From positions 1,674,001 through 1,738,000 of the forward strand of contig NC_035795.1 in NCBI RefSeq assembly GCF_001653235.2: 64,000 nt of DNA. The letters are read 5' to 3'. Source of the stretch: Pochonia chlamydosporia 170 (taxonomy: Eukaryota > Ascomycota > Sordariomycetes > Hypocreales > Clavicipitaceae). Below the pieces are notes generated by a model, which was not told the origin of the DNA, made no database searches, and was given only the letters and a program-made list of their open reading frames with translations. The translations under genes and the position numbers were made by a program. Every line of letters starts with the position of its first letter. Positions within the stretch are counted from its first letter, which is position 1. Positions 20,292-33,611 of this stretch are shown here, in pieces.

Positions 20292-21869
20292 TTTGGTGGC
20301 GGATGTGTGCTGTGATGCCGGTTCGGGGTTGACGCGCGGAGGTGAGACTGACTGATGCAGGTTGGAGGATTGCGGGATGAAGATTGGAACGGTGTTCCTA
20401 GTTTATATCTGGCATTTTGGTATTTCGTGCATTTGGATATACTTTTGTGGTGGAAGCTATCACGCGGCTTAGACACTTTGGAAGTTAGGTCTCTGCAAGG
20501 CCACGCGCTACGCGTGTATATCCTTTGACACCATGATTTAGAATTTCAAGGTGTACGTTTTTAAAACCTTGACAAAGGTCATTGTTGGCGAGGGAGTAGA
20601 ACGCAAATTCTAGTCACTCGTCTCCTTCAACTGTATCCTTCCTGTGTTGTAGAAGAAATGTCAGGAGAGGAACGCAAGATCATACATGCCGCAGCTGCGC
20701 CCATTACACCATCACAGTTAGACGCACATATAAATGAATGTACTGATGAGCACATGTTGTAGCTGGCATACTTTCTGCTGTGACTTACATGCGCTATAGT
20801 GCGAACCCAGACAGACGGCGTGACGTTCAAGCAGACTATACCCATACTTTCTGATCACCTGCCAGAGTACAAAACCTAAATATCCTACTTTAAAATCAAC
20901 CCATCAAATCTGATGCAACAACCAAAAGTCAAATGGCTTGCCACCGTCCTTCTAGGTGAGGAGGTTACGTTCGATTCCGACGCGCTATTGGTACCTTGTA
21001 GCTCAGTGCCAATATTCGTCACGAAATGACGTTGTTGCCTATATCAGCGCAGCTTACTAACACAAAATATCCCCCAACATCTCGGTGTCGGAGCCCTAGT
21101 TTTAAAGATTTTGTAATCACGGAACATCATTTTCTTTTTTTGTTGCATCCAGAAAAAGCATAACGATCTGTCCTACTTTCAGGTCACTTACAGACTTGTG
21201 GCCCCACATAATAAACACCGATCGTCCAATGAGGGGGCTGTATGGTGACACATCGGCGCTCGCGTGTCTTGAGCCCCGATCCTCCGTCGTCCGTGTGGAC
21301 CGACTGCTATTACTTGACTCCTTGCATCGATGTCACAGGGAATTAACAACGTGCTCCTATTCCCGCTGATTAAAGTAAAGCTGTATTTTAAGACAATAAG
21401 CAATTCAGTGCAGGTAAATACCAACAAATCCAACAATTCAATACTCTCTACTCTCTACATGTCGCTCACCTTGACGGCAAACATGCCTATCTCCGAAGCA
21501 CCTGCACAACAAAGCAATCCATTCTTCACCTTTCCCCAAGCTAAGCTCACGCCACACCCACTAGCCCAACACACGGAGCAACTTCCTCCACACCACAAAA
21601 CACTACCGGCATCTCCAGATGCGCGAGCCCCGATGACAACCACATCCGCCATGCCAAAACTCACATCGCGCGGACAAAACCATTGTGTCACCTAGCTACG
21701 CTAATTTGAAATATGTTCAGTTTTACCCCTGTTCCATCTCCCGTCGCCAACATGTCCGTGATACATAAATCGTGGCTTCCCACGTTTTTCAAAGCCATCA
21801 AATTCCAGAAACCAAACATCAAAACCTTGTAGCCACTTCAGAGCCCGTGCCCGTAACTGAATCTACGCC
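20292..21869. other. Divergent intergenic region, RNase H-like (-) and DUF3112 (+) genes
   Basis: 1.6 kb with no recognisable gene. A GTTCGATTCC sequence near 20968 resembles a tRNA B box but has no tRNA fold around it. The promoters of both flanking genes should lie here. Confidence 0.5.
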
Positions 21870-22964
21870 ATGTCTTCACAAAATCCCGGCCCCTCAGGCC
21901 CATCAATAGAACAACTCAAAAAAATGGTACGTACAAAAACACCACCAAAAATCATCACCACTAACACCTCCCAGGGCCCTCCATACCCTCCCTCCGGCGC
22001 ATCCCTAGGCGGCATCCCCACCAACTCCGTCGACACGCCCATATCATCCGTCATAATCGCCCTGTTCATCCTCTCCGCCGCCCTCAACATGACCATATTC
22101 CAGCGCAACCGCCGCGCCAACCACAAATTCATCCTCTCCGCCCTCCTGTTCGGCTTCTCCATGGCCCGTATCAGCGCCAACGTCATGCGCATCGTCTGGG
22201 CGAACTACCCGCACGACGCGCAGATCGCCATCGCCGCCAACATCCTCACCAATGCAGGCGTCCTGCTGCTCTTCATCGTGAACCTCATTCTTGCGCAGCG
22301 CATTCTCCGCGCGCACCAGCCCCGGCTGGGGTGGACCAAGGCCGTGTCCCTGACCTTCAAGGCGCTGTATGTGGTGGTCGTGGCGCTGCTCGTCATGGTG
22401 ATTATATCTACCGTGTATAGCTTCTACACGCTTGACATGCACGTGCGGTCTGAGCTGCGGGATATACAACTCTTCGCGGTGACGTTTCTCGCTGTGCTGG
22501 CCTTCCTCCCTATTCCTATCATTGTGACGACGCTGCTGCTCCCGCGGGCGCATCCGGTGGAGGAGTTCGGCAAGAAGGGCAGCATGAGGACGAAACTCGT
22601 GTTGGTGTTGTTCACGTCTACGCTGCTTGCGTTTGGGGCTGGGTTCCGCGCGGGAGTGGCGTATGTGCAGCGGCCGGCGAGTAATCCCGCTTGGTTCCAT
22701 CACAAGGCGGCGTATTATTGCGTCAATTACTTGATTGAGTTGATTGTTGTGTTTACATATGCGCTGAGCAGGTTCGACCTGAGGTTCCATGTGCCCAATG
22801 GGTCGAGCAAGCCGGGTCATTACTCTAATGGCGTGGACGGAGAGGTCAAGGACGTGGTGGTCACTGATGAGGAGAGGCCGAGGACTGGTGCAGAGGAGAG
22901 GGAGAAGGAGAGGCAGTGGGAGGCGGATGCGAGGAATGAATTGAACCGCCAGGCAGTCGTGTAG
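21870..22964 (+). CDS. Seven-transmembrane DUF3112 family protein (GPCR-like)
   Basis: Exons 21870-21926 and 21975-22964; 348 aa. The 48-nt intron (gtacgt...ctaac...cag) joins Q-L-K-K-M to G-P-P-Y-P-P-S-G. Seven hydrophobic helices can be counted: about SSVIIALFILSAALNMTIF, HKFILSALLFGFSMARIS, AANILTNAGVLLLFIVNLIL, LYVVVVALLVMVIISTVY, LFAVTFLAVLAFLPIPIIV, LVLVLFTSTLLAFGAGF and YYCVNYLIELIVVFTYAL. The C-terminal tail is charged (EEREKERQWEAD). The family is specific to filamentous fungi and is sometimes named family C-like receptor, but no ligand or coupling is established as far as I know. The intron is a multiple of three without stops, so its retention would insert 16 residues. Confidence 0.8.
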   Translation: MSSQNPGPSGPSIEQLKKMVRTKTPPKIITTNTSQGPPYPPSGASLGGIPTNSVDTPISSVIIALFILSAALNMTIFQRNRRANHKFILSALLFGFSMARISANVMRIVWANYPHDAQIAIAANILTNAGVLLLFIVNLILAQRILRAHQPRLGWTKAVSLTFKALYVVVVALLVMVIISTVYSFYTLDMHVRSELRDIQLFAVTFLAVLAFLPIPIIVTTLLLPRAHPVEEFGKKGSMRTKLVLVLFTSTLLAFGAGFRAGVAYVQRPASNPAWFHHKAAYYCVNYLIELIVVFTYALSRFDLRFHVPNGSSKPGHYSNGVDGEVKDVVVTDEERPRTGAEEREKERQWEADARNELNRQAVV

Positions 22965-23603
22965 ATGAGGGATGAGAAAGATGTGACGCGATTCACATCG
23001 TATACATATAATTGTACAACGGGACTTGATTTGATGCATTTAGCGAGCATGGATAGAAAGGGGCACACGGGAGGGAACAGGATCGGGTTATAGAATAGTC
23101 TCTGCTCTTGATGAGTGTAGGTGAGCGTAATAGCATTAATGCTCCACCATATAATATAAGCTTTATGGTTAATATATGAGTCAGTATCAAAACACTTGAA
23201 ATCAGCAAAAAGAAAACAGGCATACTTGACATTCCAGGCACAAACATAATCATCACAGGCACAGAAACGTCATCGTTTACGACTAGGGTATTTTCATCGT
23301 AACTGAACAACTCTGTATTTTTTAACTTCTTCCCCTTCTGGTCTTGTGACTCTATCGAGGGCCGCACGGGTCCGCCAGAGCAAAACCCGCATTCATCCAG
23401 CCGCCACAGGGCATGGCAGTACAGCCCTATCCCGCATGCACGAAATCTTGTCATGGCGGCATTTCCCCGTCCCGTAGATTGTGGCATCAAAATTAAAGTA
23501 CACCGTTCGGGACACCCGCTTCCATCCGTTCCAACACGTCTATTGTCTCTACAACAGTGGCCGGCAAACGCAAGCGTATTCGGTGCGTCCAATAGCGGTG
23601 AAA
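22965..23603. other. Convergent 3' flanks of DUF3112 (+) and PP2A catalytic subunit (-)
   Basis: 639 bp. I see no separate gene; it holds the 3' UTRs of both neighbours. Confidence 0.5.
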
Positions 23604-25102
<1,499 letters not shown>

Positions 25103-26380
25103 GATGCTGCAATGGCGGCTCTGCTCGAAGCGCCGCGTGTCTCGAGTTGTGCGTTGTGAAGGACGGGAGGAAATGACGTTGCGGTCACGACTTGGGCCGG
25201 GTCGCGGTCGGTGGGGCAGCAAGAGGCAGGGAGAGAATGGAGGCCGTTGCTGTCAGCGGCGGGTGAAAAACAACGGACAAGCAAAAGTGGTGAGGGGTCG
25301 AGGAAGGTCGATGCGATAGCTATAGACAAATACTCCGAGGCGGATCGTCAATGGGGTGTTTAAAAAAAAACTCGGATGATGTCTTGGGTTGAGATTCGTT
25401 TCGTGGGATGGTGTCGCGCGGATGGGCAGGGATGGTGGAAAAGGGTGGGAGGATTGGGTCAAATTGAGTCTTGTCTGGTTTGGTTGTTTGAAGTTGGTGG
25501 TCAATGTCTCTGTGGCGGCAGTCAGGAGAGTGAGGACTTGAGGTGAGGGGACAAGTCTGGTGCAGTTCCCCAGTCAGCTCCAGCACCAGCTCCAGCTCGT
25601 GCTCCTGCTATCAAATCGTGAAATGGGTCAAGTCTTCAATGTTATGCTCTCCTCAACCTAGTCCTGCGATAATAACAATAACTGCTTACACCTTATTTAC
25701 TCCATTTCAGCCATTGACCTCGAATCCAGCTGCAACTTTCTGATCATTCTCCGTACTCCGTGCATCCATAACAATCCCTTTTCGCCTTCCATAGCTCCTA
25801 TTGATTCTCAACGCTACGGTGGCGCCGAAACGCCACTCCATCTCCCACTGTGCAGTGCAGTGCAGGCCTCGTGCCTCGCATTTCGCTGCAACTCGACTCG
25901 ACTCGCTGCATTCCCCATTGTCTGCAGACTCGGAGCCTCGTCTCGTGCGTATTCCCTTCAAATCAGTACGCTTTTCGACATGACCCATCAAACGCACACT
26001 CAGCTCGCATGCCTGGCAAAATGGAGCTCCAATGTCTCATCTCCGAGCTTAGTGTGGCGTTTTGAGCCCCTCACTCCAGGTCCTGACTCCTAGCTGTCAT
26101 GGCCGTTGCCAGGAACCAACCACAGCAGTTCATGGATGTTGACATGGTTCATCAGCACCTCAATTGATACGAGTAACTCCTTCAACATCCAGCATGGCTG
26201 GTGTATACGCAGGCTGAGATACAGTACAGTTGCCATACATTTTCCACAGCCAAATACAGACTGGGGTCACGGGAACGCCAGACTAAAAGAACACTAAAAG
26301 AACAGCGCTGCTCCATTCTGAATGCTCTACATGCAATACCACCAGTTCCTTACTCCCTCTATAATCGAACAATTGGATCA
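25103..26380. other. Intergenic region 5' of PP2A and 3' of EXO84
   Basis: 1.3 kb, both neighbours leftward. The left half should be the PP2A promoter and 5' UTR and is pyrimidine-rich on the minus strand. A CTCCGTACTCCGTG motif occurs near 25750. No gene seen. Confidence 0.5.
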
Positions 26381-28545
26381 CTACGCTAGCCCCAAACCAA
26401 CGGGTGAAACTCCTGCTCCTTCGGTGCCTGGCGTGGCCGGTTGCTCCATGTCTTGTCCAACCAAGTTCTTAAAGTCCAACCCAACATCAGCCAGCTTTTG
26501 TGCGTGCTGCTTCGCCCTATCCATACACTGCGTCCAAACCTGTCCGCCGCGCTCAGTACTGCTCAGCTGTCGAGATAGAATAACATTGAATGCTTCCACC
26601 TCCTCCTTGGCCCACTTGACGCAAGCACTCATCATGGGAGTAGGGAAGCAGCTCTGAAACGTCTGCACCGTGTTGTGGATGATTGTAAAGTAGACAAACG
26701 ACAACTGCCAAATGTACAGGTGAAGGTCACCTTGGAAAATGCATTGCCTAGACTTTGTTAGCGCGTGCCGCCACCCCCATTTCATGTGTAGAACGAGGGA
26801 TCTTACCTTGCTCTCTTGTGAATCAGCCCAGTTCGAGCAATGAGATAAGCCTCTCGGGCTCTGTCGTCAAAGCCAAGCCTAGTGAGCCAGCCTACTCTCT
26901 CCCTCGTCTTTGTTGGAGAGGAGTGAACAGACTCTAGCTCGCGAATAATGATACCGGCAAGTCTACCAGATCGCTCGTCGACCTTGAAATTGATAAAGTC
27001 CTGTGCAACAACATTACTCCGAAGACCACGGGCAAGACTTTTGAGCTTTTCAACGCGAACAACAGCAGGCTCAAACTTTTGAAGGGCAATATCAATGTCA
27101 AGCTCGTCCATCTGGCCCTCCACCCACCGGAGGTTTTGTTGCTTGCCGTCGACTTCGATCAGCATATCCTTGATATCGGACAATGTTTCCAAAAGTTCCG
27201 TCTTTTGAAGAAGACCAGGATCCCTTGACGCAAAGTAATTAATCGTCTCTCTGGCCTTGTTGTTGGCCTCCATCTCGGACTGCAAGCCTTTGCGTAGCTG
27301 CTCAACAGCTTTTCGCACGTTCAAAAGTAAACTCTTCTTCTCATCCGCTTCTGGCTTCTCTGTTCGATAGATGAAAGACTCTTGGCCGCCACCTCGGATC
27401 ATGATGGCATCGGCAAGCTTGTTCCTGCCTCCAGATGATTCAGCGGTCCCAGGCATGTCCACAACCTCAATGTCCAACAGAGACCAGCAACGGTCAGCCA
27501 CCAGTTTGATCATTGGACCCCGAGCATCAGTGGGCGCATCCACCTTTCTCTTCTTGCGCGAAGCAATGAGCAGGTGGTCGTTGAGCAAAAATATTTGCAT
27601 AGCTCGCCGCGACTTGTACGTGGCATTGTCCAACTCCACCCAAGAGCCAGCATTCTGGACAACATGTCGACCAACGGCATTGGGCAGGAACTTTTGGGAT
27701 CCCTCGACGTTCTTGTACAAGGCTTGCATTTGAGAGTTCCACAACGCGCTTCTATCGGCAACAGAGCTTCGCTTGTCTCGCTTGCTCAAGCCCGAGGGGC
27801 CACTGCCTGGAATAGTTGCCGGTTCATCATTTTTCATGGAAGCGGCACGGAGGGCCGTTGTGTTGGTTTTAAGCTCCGCCATCAAATTTCGTAGCGCCCT
27901 CATCTCGCCTTTTAACTTTTCTGCTTCCTTACTGATCTTGATGAACTGGGTACGGTTCTGCATGAGATTCTGTTGCAAGTCCGTAGCTGCACGGCTCTTG
28001 AGCTTTCGAAGAGACACTTGGAAGTCCTGGATCTGGTCGTTTGTTGCATCTCCCAACACAGCTGACACGTATTGATCGGGTGCGAGGTTGGGGTCACGAA
28101 GGGCCTTGATATCGATGACTGGTGCAGCACCTCCTCGAGACGGTGGCGGCCGCTGTGCCTCCTTCTTTTCATATTGGGCAATCGAAGGAACTGCGGGAAT
28201 TGGAGGTGCCGAGGCATCGAAGTCTGTGGGAAGATTGTTGAATCGGGTAGAGTATCGTTGCTTGACTAGATCAGAGGTCTGCACAGGTCAGCCAACTGTT
28301 CATCCACCATGTTGCCAAGTCAATTGCCAGTAAGATTGTAGAGGAAATAGTACCTTTCCGCCTGCCATAGGCGGCGGTCGGAGTCGTGGTCGAGGAGCTG
28401 CCTCAGAAGCTACAGGGGGAGCACCTCCAAGAGAGTTGTCCTGTGGCATAGGACTCGATATCTGCTTCGGAGCGCTGATGGTTGGGCGCGACGGTCTGCG
28501 CTTCTTCCCGCTCCGAAGCGATTTCATGCCACGTTCTTCCGACAT
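26381..28545 (-). CDS. EXO84: Exocyst complex subunit Exo84
   Basis: Exons 28354-28545, 26807-28278 and 26381-26747; 676 aa. Joins read P-M-A-G-G-K-T-S-D-L-V-K-Q-R-Y and K-R-A-R-Q-C-I-F-Q-G-D. Start ATG 28545 (MSEERGMKSLRSGKKRR) was preferred as the first ATG of the frame. Order: basic and Pro-rich N-terminus, Vps51/Exo84-type coiled coil (about 150-225), PH-like domain containing LLNDHLLIASRKKRK, and the C-terminal Exo84 helical-bundle domain. Exo84 is one of eight exocyst proteins that tether secretory vesicles to the plasma membrane at sites of polarised growth such as the hyphal tip. The length fits filamentous ascomycete orthologues. Confidence 0.92.
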
Positions 28546-29217
28546 GATGGGCAACTACACAGACTATTCCGCACAGCGGCCGTGTAGACGAAAGAGAAGG
28601 TGGGGGCTCTCTGCCCACTGCCTGGGGTGAGGAGGTCGATATGTAGAGTACCAGACGTGATGGAAGTTGGTGATGGTCTCACTAGGGGCCAGGTCAGTGG
28701 AGGAGGTCAGAGGTGTGTTGTGTCAAGTCTGGCACCCAGCGGTCCAATGGCAAGCCAGAGGTAAACAGCTCTGGTGGTCCTCGGCCTTGTTTCCAGCCGC
28801 TGCAGCTCAGGAGTCACGTCAATTCGTAGCTGCCCACATGCACTCCCCTTCAATAAGCCGATGTTCTTCCGGTGCGCGGAATCGATGATCCGGAGCTCTC
28901 AGGGCCACTCAGCAGCACCTCACAGTGGGAACGCAGTGGGCTCAGTCTCAGTGGCCCACGCCTGATTTGACGTCGTCAAAAAAATTGGTCGGCTTCTGAC
29001 TGACGGCTTCGACCCAAGCTATCGACAACAATCGTCCTAACCTCTCCCTGCCCATATTCCAATTCAGTTCACGCAACCGAGAGCCCGGCCAACGGTTCTT
29101 TTGTCCATTGCCCATCTGACTACCTATTGTCGGCCCTAACACCACTCGCCTTTGCTCTTCCACCTCCGCCTTTCCGCCTTGACAAGCTTCAACGGCTGCA
29201 CATCTCCTTGACAAAAA
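28546..29217. promoter_or_regulatory. Bidirectional promoter region EXO84 (-) / TOM20 (+)
   Basis: 672 bp between two divergent start codons, with no coding content recognised. Specific factor sites cannot be assigned. Confidence 0.5.
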
Positions 29218-29968
29218 ATGGTCCAAACGTCAACCGTAGTGACGGCCACCGTCGCAACCGCCGCCACAGGCATCCTCGGTACGTTGCCGTCGTTTAAACG
29301 ACTTACTCTGCATCACGATGCAGTCTCCCAAAACTAGCTATCCAGCAATCCCACCAGACTACTAACCATTGACTGCTTCGGCTATCTAGCGTACGCCCTC
29401 TACTTTGACTACCGCCGCCGCAGCCATGCCGAGTTCCGCCGCGATTTAAGGAGAAACGAGCGCCGGCAGGTTCGCGCCGAAAAGGACGAGGCCGAGGCTT
29501 CGACACGCGCTCAGCGGGATGCCATCAAGGCCAAGGTTGATGAGGCCAAGGAGGAGGGATTCCCCACTGGTGTTGAAGAGCGCGAGGCCTACTTTAACGA
29601 GCAGGTTATGTCGGGAGAGATGCTGAGCTCGGATCGTAAGCTTCCCCCGCCGTTTTCCCTCTCGTCGTCGCTGATGCTAATAATGGGAATAGCTTCCAAG
29701 GCTGTCGAGTCCGCTCTTGCCTTCTACAAGGGCCTCAAGGTCTACCCTGCCCCTGGGGACCTGATCAAGATCTACGACAGCACCGTCCCCAAGGTATGCA
29801 CACAGTTCAATTTCCCAACTTCTGACAAGACGAGAGCTAATTCCATCTTTGCAGCCTATATTAGACATCCTCGCCGAGATGATTGCATACGACTCCAGCC
29901 TGGACATTCGCTCCCGCCCCTCAGGTGGCATCAACCTCGGCGACATTCCCAACGTCGGCCTCGACTAA
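29218..29968 (+). CDS. TOM20: Mitochondrial import receptor subunit Tom20
   Basis: Exons 29218-29278, 29390-29635, 29693-29793 and 29855-29968; 173 aa. Joins give [22 protein letters not shown] and V-P-K-P-I-L-D-I-L. The N-terminal membrane anchor (about residues 5-26) is followed by [23 protein letters not shown] and a charged helix. The TPR-like receptor core comes next ([36 protein letters not shown]), and the C-terminus is acidic. Tom20 sits in the outer mitochondrial membrane and binds amphipathic presequences for transfer to the TOM channel. The length is typical for fungi. Confidence 0.95.
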
Positions 29969-30552
29969 ACCGAGCGTCTTGCTCGCTCCCTGTTCCCTGC
30001 CGGGACAGCGAACCCTAAAATGTAGAGAACTCACGACAACTCTACTCTGACCTAATGTTATAGCACATGTCAATCCTATTTTTAACTCCTCGCACCACCT
30101 TCCTGTGTCCGCCAAATGGAGGTGGGGGGATGTCAAAGCACAGAAACAATATCAAAAAGGGACTAAGAAAATCGGAGGCTATGCGACCTCCTTGTTGTAC
30201 GATATATAAATTACGCTCTTCCATTTGCGCATAGAGCCTTGTGTAAACAGTTGTTGACGGTATCATGGTGCCGCTATGGGGGGTGGAAGGCGTCTGGGAA
30301 AGGCTGAGGTAGCGTTTTCCATTAAAGGATTATGATTTACAATTTGTTTGCGGATATTTGCGTGACGATTATTGATGTGCTAAATCGACATGTTTAATTG
30401 CCACTTCTTGACAAAAGCTTATCTGCCCTCCAAGAGCATGAGTTCCTTGCACTATCACGTATCCGTGATATTGTCAGTACATGCCTCCACGATTACATGT
30501 CAAGTCACAGAACAAGAGTATACCGAAACTGCATCTCAATTTGGCGATCAAA
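29969..30552. other. Convergent 3' flanks of TOM20 (+) and TYW1 (-)
   Basis: 584 bp with the 3' UTRs of both genes; no further gene seen. Confidence 0.5.
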
Positions 30553-32994
30553 CTACCAACTCTCCGGCGGTGGCGCCTCTCGAACAACAACATTCTCAAT
30601 CTTCCTCCCCTTCCTATCCACACGATCATCCCTCGGATCAAATCCTCCATTCCCCCACAAAGCCCACTCAGGCGTTGGTTCACCCATATAATCCTCCGGC
30701 GTCCACTCGCCATCCGGGCCTCTCTCCTCAAGCAGTTCAAAGAAGCGCTTATAATCAATATGCGTATGCCACTTGCCATCGACGAGGAATCGCTCACTAG
30801 CCAGCAGGATACAACAACTGTGCGCATGTTCCGCCGCAATACCATACGGCAATCCCTTATCCTTGAGCTTCCTCTCCAGAGCTCTCACAAACTCGCACAC
30901 TTCCCAGTAAAAAGGGACGTTGGACATGCTCAGACCTGCGTTGGAGGAAGTCGACGTACCGCAGTAGGTGACGCCCTTGACTTCCACGAAGCAGGGGAGT
31001 CCGCGCTCCACGAGCTGCGCATACCCTTCTGCCTCGTCTTCTACGTTGAAGCCCTTGACGAGGGTGAGGCGGAAGACGGTGCGGTGGCGGAAGCGCTTCT
31101 CGCGGAGAATGTCGAGGCAGCGCTGGAAACGTTCCCAGAAGTCTCGGTGGAGGGGCCTGTCGATTTTGCGGAGGGAGTCTTTGTTAGAGGCGTCGATGGA
31201 GACGTACAGCTGGGTGACGGCCTTGAGGGCAGCGAGCTGGTCTGGGTGCTGGGCGTTGCAGACGAGGAAGGAGGAGATGCGTTCCGCGTGGAGCATGGCG
31301 AGGAATTCGTTGATATGAGGGTAGAAGATGGGCTCTCCGACTAGTGAGAGTGCGCAGTGGCGGATCTTGAGGGCTTCCGCGTATCGCTCTGCCCGTACAC
31401 CCGGGACGCCACGCATCATCTTGATCTTTTTATAGTGGCCTTCTTTGACGCCTGCGAAAATCATGTCCGGGGGGTCGACCACCCATCGCCATGTAGTGCC
31501 AACGGGGTTGGTGCCGTGTCGCCAGCAGAAAACGCACTTGTTGGAGCAAGATAGAGAGGGAGTCGTCTCCATGCACTGATGGGAATTGATGCCGTATAGC
31601 GAGTATTTGTAGCAACTTCCTCGGCCGCGGAGAGCAGATTTTGTCCACCGACAGATTTTCACGCCCGAGTGTGAGCCGACGATTGTGTAGCCTTGCTTGG
31701 TCAGGGCTGCATATGTAGGTGAGTTTTTGGCCACCATTTCTTTGATAACAGGAGCAACTGGTGTTCGCTTCTTCGTAGATGAACCATACGATGTGAAATC
31801 AACGGCAAGTGGTGCTTTCTTCCCATTGGCAGCATTAGCAGTGCGGCCGCCGTTAGATGGTCGAATCATGCGTCCTAAATCCTCCACATCATCTAAGGGT
31901 CGGGAGGATTCCTTGTCATCGCTAGATGCATCATCCTCGAACAAGACCTCACCATCGTCTTCCTCCGCTACGTCCTCTGCGTCACTCTCCATCGCATCGC
32001 CACTGCCGGTAACACCTTCCCCCAATGTTCCGGTTCGAGCAACATGGCCAATGACCTCCTGAACTCCCAGTGTCCATTCCTGGAATCGATCTGCATGATC
32101 ACTCTTCATGTCACCCATGCCGACTGGGTACGCGCGTTTGCGACCTGTCAATTTGGACATCCATTTATCCACCTCCTTGGCCTGGAAGCAATAACCTTCT
32201 GCCTCGTCAGGCCAGCCTTCTCTGTCTCCGAATCCAAAAACAGAGTATCCAAGAAGAGGTGCTAACGGCGCCGTGTCGATTCTGAAATCATGATGCGTCT
32301 CTTCGAGGTGCTGCAGCAAGGTGTCGTTGATTGTGTCAATGTTGTAGCTGGGTATGAGGAATAAGTAGAACAGATAGGCGTTGTCGGCTGTCTTGGCAGG
32401 GCTAACGAAAAAGTCCTCGAAATCAATGTCCGCTAGGTCATGAAGTTCGGGTTTTAAAAATTGGCGCTCCGTCTCGCGAGAAAGCTGATCAACAGACCGT
32501 TCCAAGCTGCTCAGGTATTGCTGGGCAATCTTTTCCGTCTTGGTCGTAACCGATGAGAAGAACACCATAATCTTGATGGGCCGGCTCTTGTCATACTGGT
32601 CTTTTTCTTCTGTAGCTGGCTTCTTCGTTACGCCGCCCTTAATTCGTCTAGGTCCGTTCGATTTGGCAGTTGTCTTTTCGGAAACGTCAATGTCAGACTG
32701 CTTGCTCGTGCCGTCTGGGATAACTTTCGTCTCAAATTGTTTTGGAATGCTCTTGAGTGGTTCCGCGTCCTCAACATTGTGGATATAGAACCGAATCGCG
32801 ACCAGTACGATCAGTGCACAAAAGATAATGGGCGTCCGATGGCCATGCCACAGTTCGACGATATCTTTTTCTAAAGTCAGTGGATGAGCCCCTAAGACCA
32901 GTCATAATGGTCGCCACTTACCGTCAAACTTCGTCCCGTGGTGCACACCAAAGACGCCCTGCAGAGGGTCCGTTTTCTCGCAAACCGCAGACAT
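30553..32994 (-). CDS. TYW1: tRNA 4-demethylwybutosine synthase TYW1 (flavodoxin + radical SAM)
   Basis: Exons 32922-32994 and 30553-32870; 796 aa. The join reads K-F-D-E-K-D-I-V-E-L-W-H-G. A predicted transmembrane helix at about residues 35-50 (TPIIFCALIVLVAIRF) precedes a flavodoxin-like domain starting at KIMVFFSSVTTKTEKIA. The radical-SAM domain carries C-x3-C-x2-C at about 466/470/473 (CSNKCVFC) and later VCNAQHPDQL, YVSIDASNKDSLRKIDRPLHRDFW and VKGVTYCGTSTSSNAGL. TYW1 forms the tricyclic 4-demethylwyosine ring on guanosine-37 of tRNA-Phe using pyruvate and SAM, which supports reading-frame maintenance. The N-terminal helix suggests attachment to the ER, as reported for yeast Tyw1. Confidence 0.96.
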
Positions 32995-33611
32995 CTTGCC
33001 CATCAACAATTGCGATGATGCTGTCCCTTGGTGTGGTCAAGTTTCTGTCCCCTCCACTGATGACAAGAAATTTGGCGGGGAGAAGTTCCGCCACCGTGGT
33101 AGATGCTTATCGATAGCGTGTGGTGATTTGGAGGGCATCTGAATGGCTGAGGACGTCTGTGGGCACTCCACACCTTTGAGCACGCAAGTGTTCAATCATT
33201 CTTCTTGTCGCGCATGATGTAATGGCACAATGCGTAAAGCTGGTTGGTATTTTTTTTTTTTCTGGTAATAAACAATTCATTTGCTATCTTCATGCAACTG
33301 AGTCGATCTGATTTCGAGGGTGAAAGTGGGAAACGGTCGGAAGCTAGCAAGACACCACAGACGTATTACTCAATGGAGATTTCAAGACCCCAGTCACAAG
33401 AATACTTCAAACGTTTAACTCCTCGCAACACATACATGCCACAGTAAGTGAGACGAAGTTGCAGTAACAGCATAATTAAAAAATTGAATTAAATCTACTC
33501 CACTAGCTAAAACATGTAAATTCTTGACTTAGCTCAAGTGTAGAAAACCGTGTAGTTGCATGGACATAATCATCTCTAGGGTATCTCTCGTCAAGTATAA
33601 GAAACACAAAC
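32995..33611. other. Intergenic region 5' of TYW1 and 3' of the HIRAN-SNF2-RING gene
   Basis: 617 bp, both neighbours leftward. Probably the TYW1 promoter and the 3' UTR of the helicase. Nothing else recognised. Confidence 0.5.

Noticed and set aside
20960..20985. GTTCGATTCC, tRNA B-box-like sequence
   Set aside because: The flanks do not form a T-stem and no A box or acceptor stem is found at the right distance.
22044..23039. 331-codon minus-strand frame opposite the DUF3112 gene
   Set aside because: Mirror frame of a real gene with strong C/G codon bias; His/Arg-rich nonsense composition.
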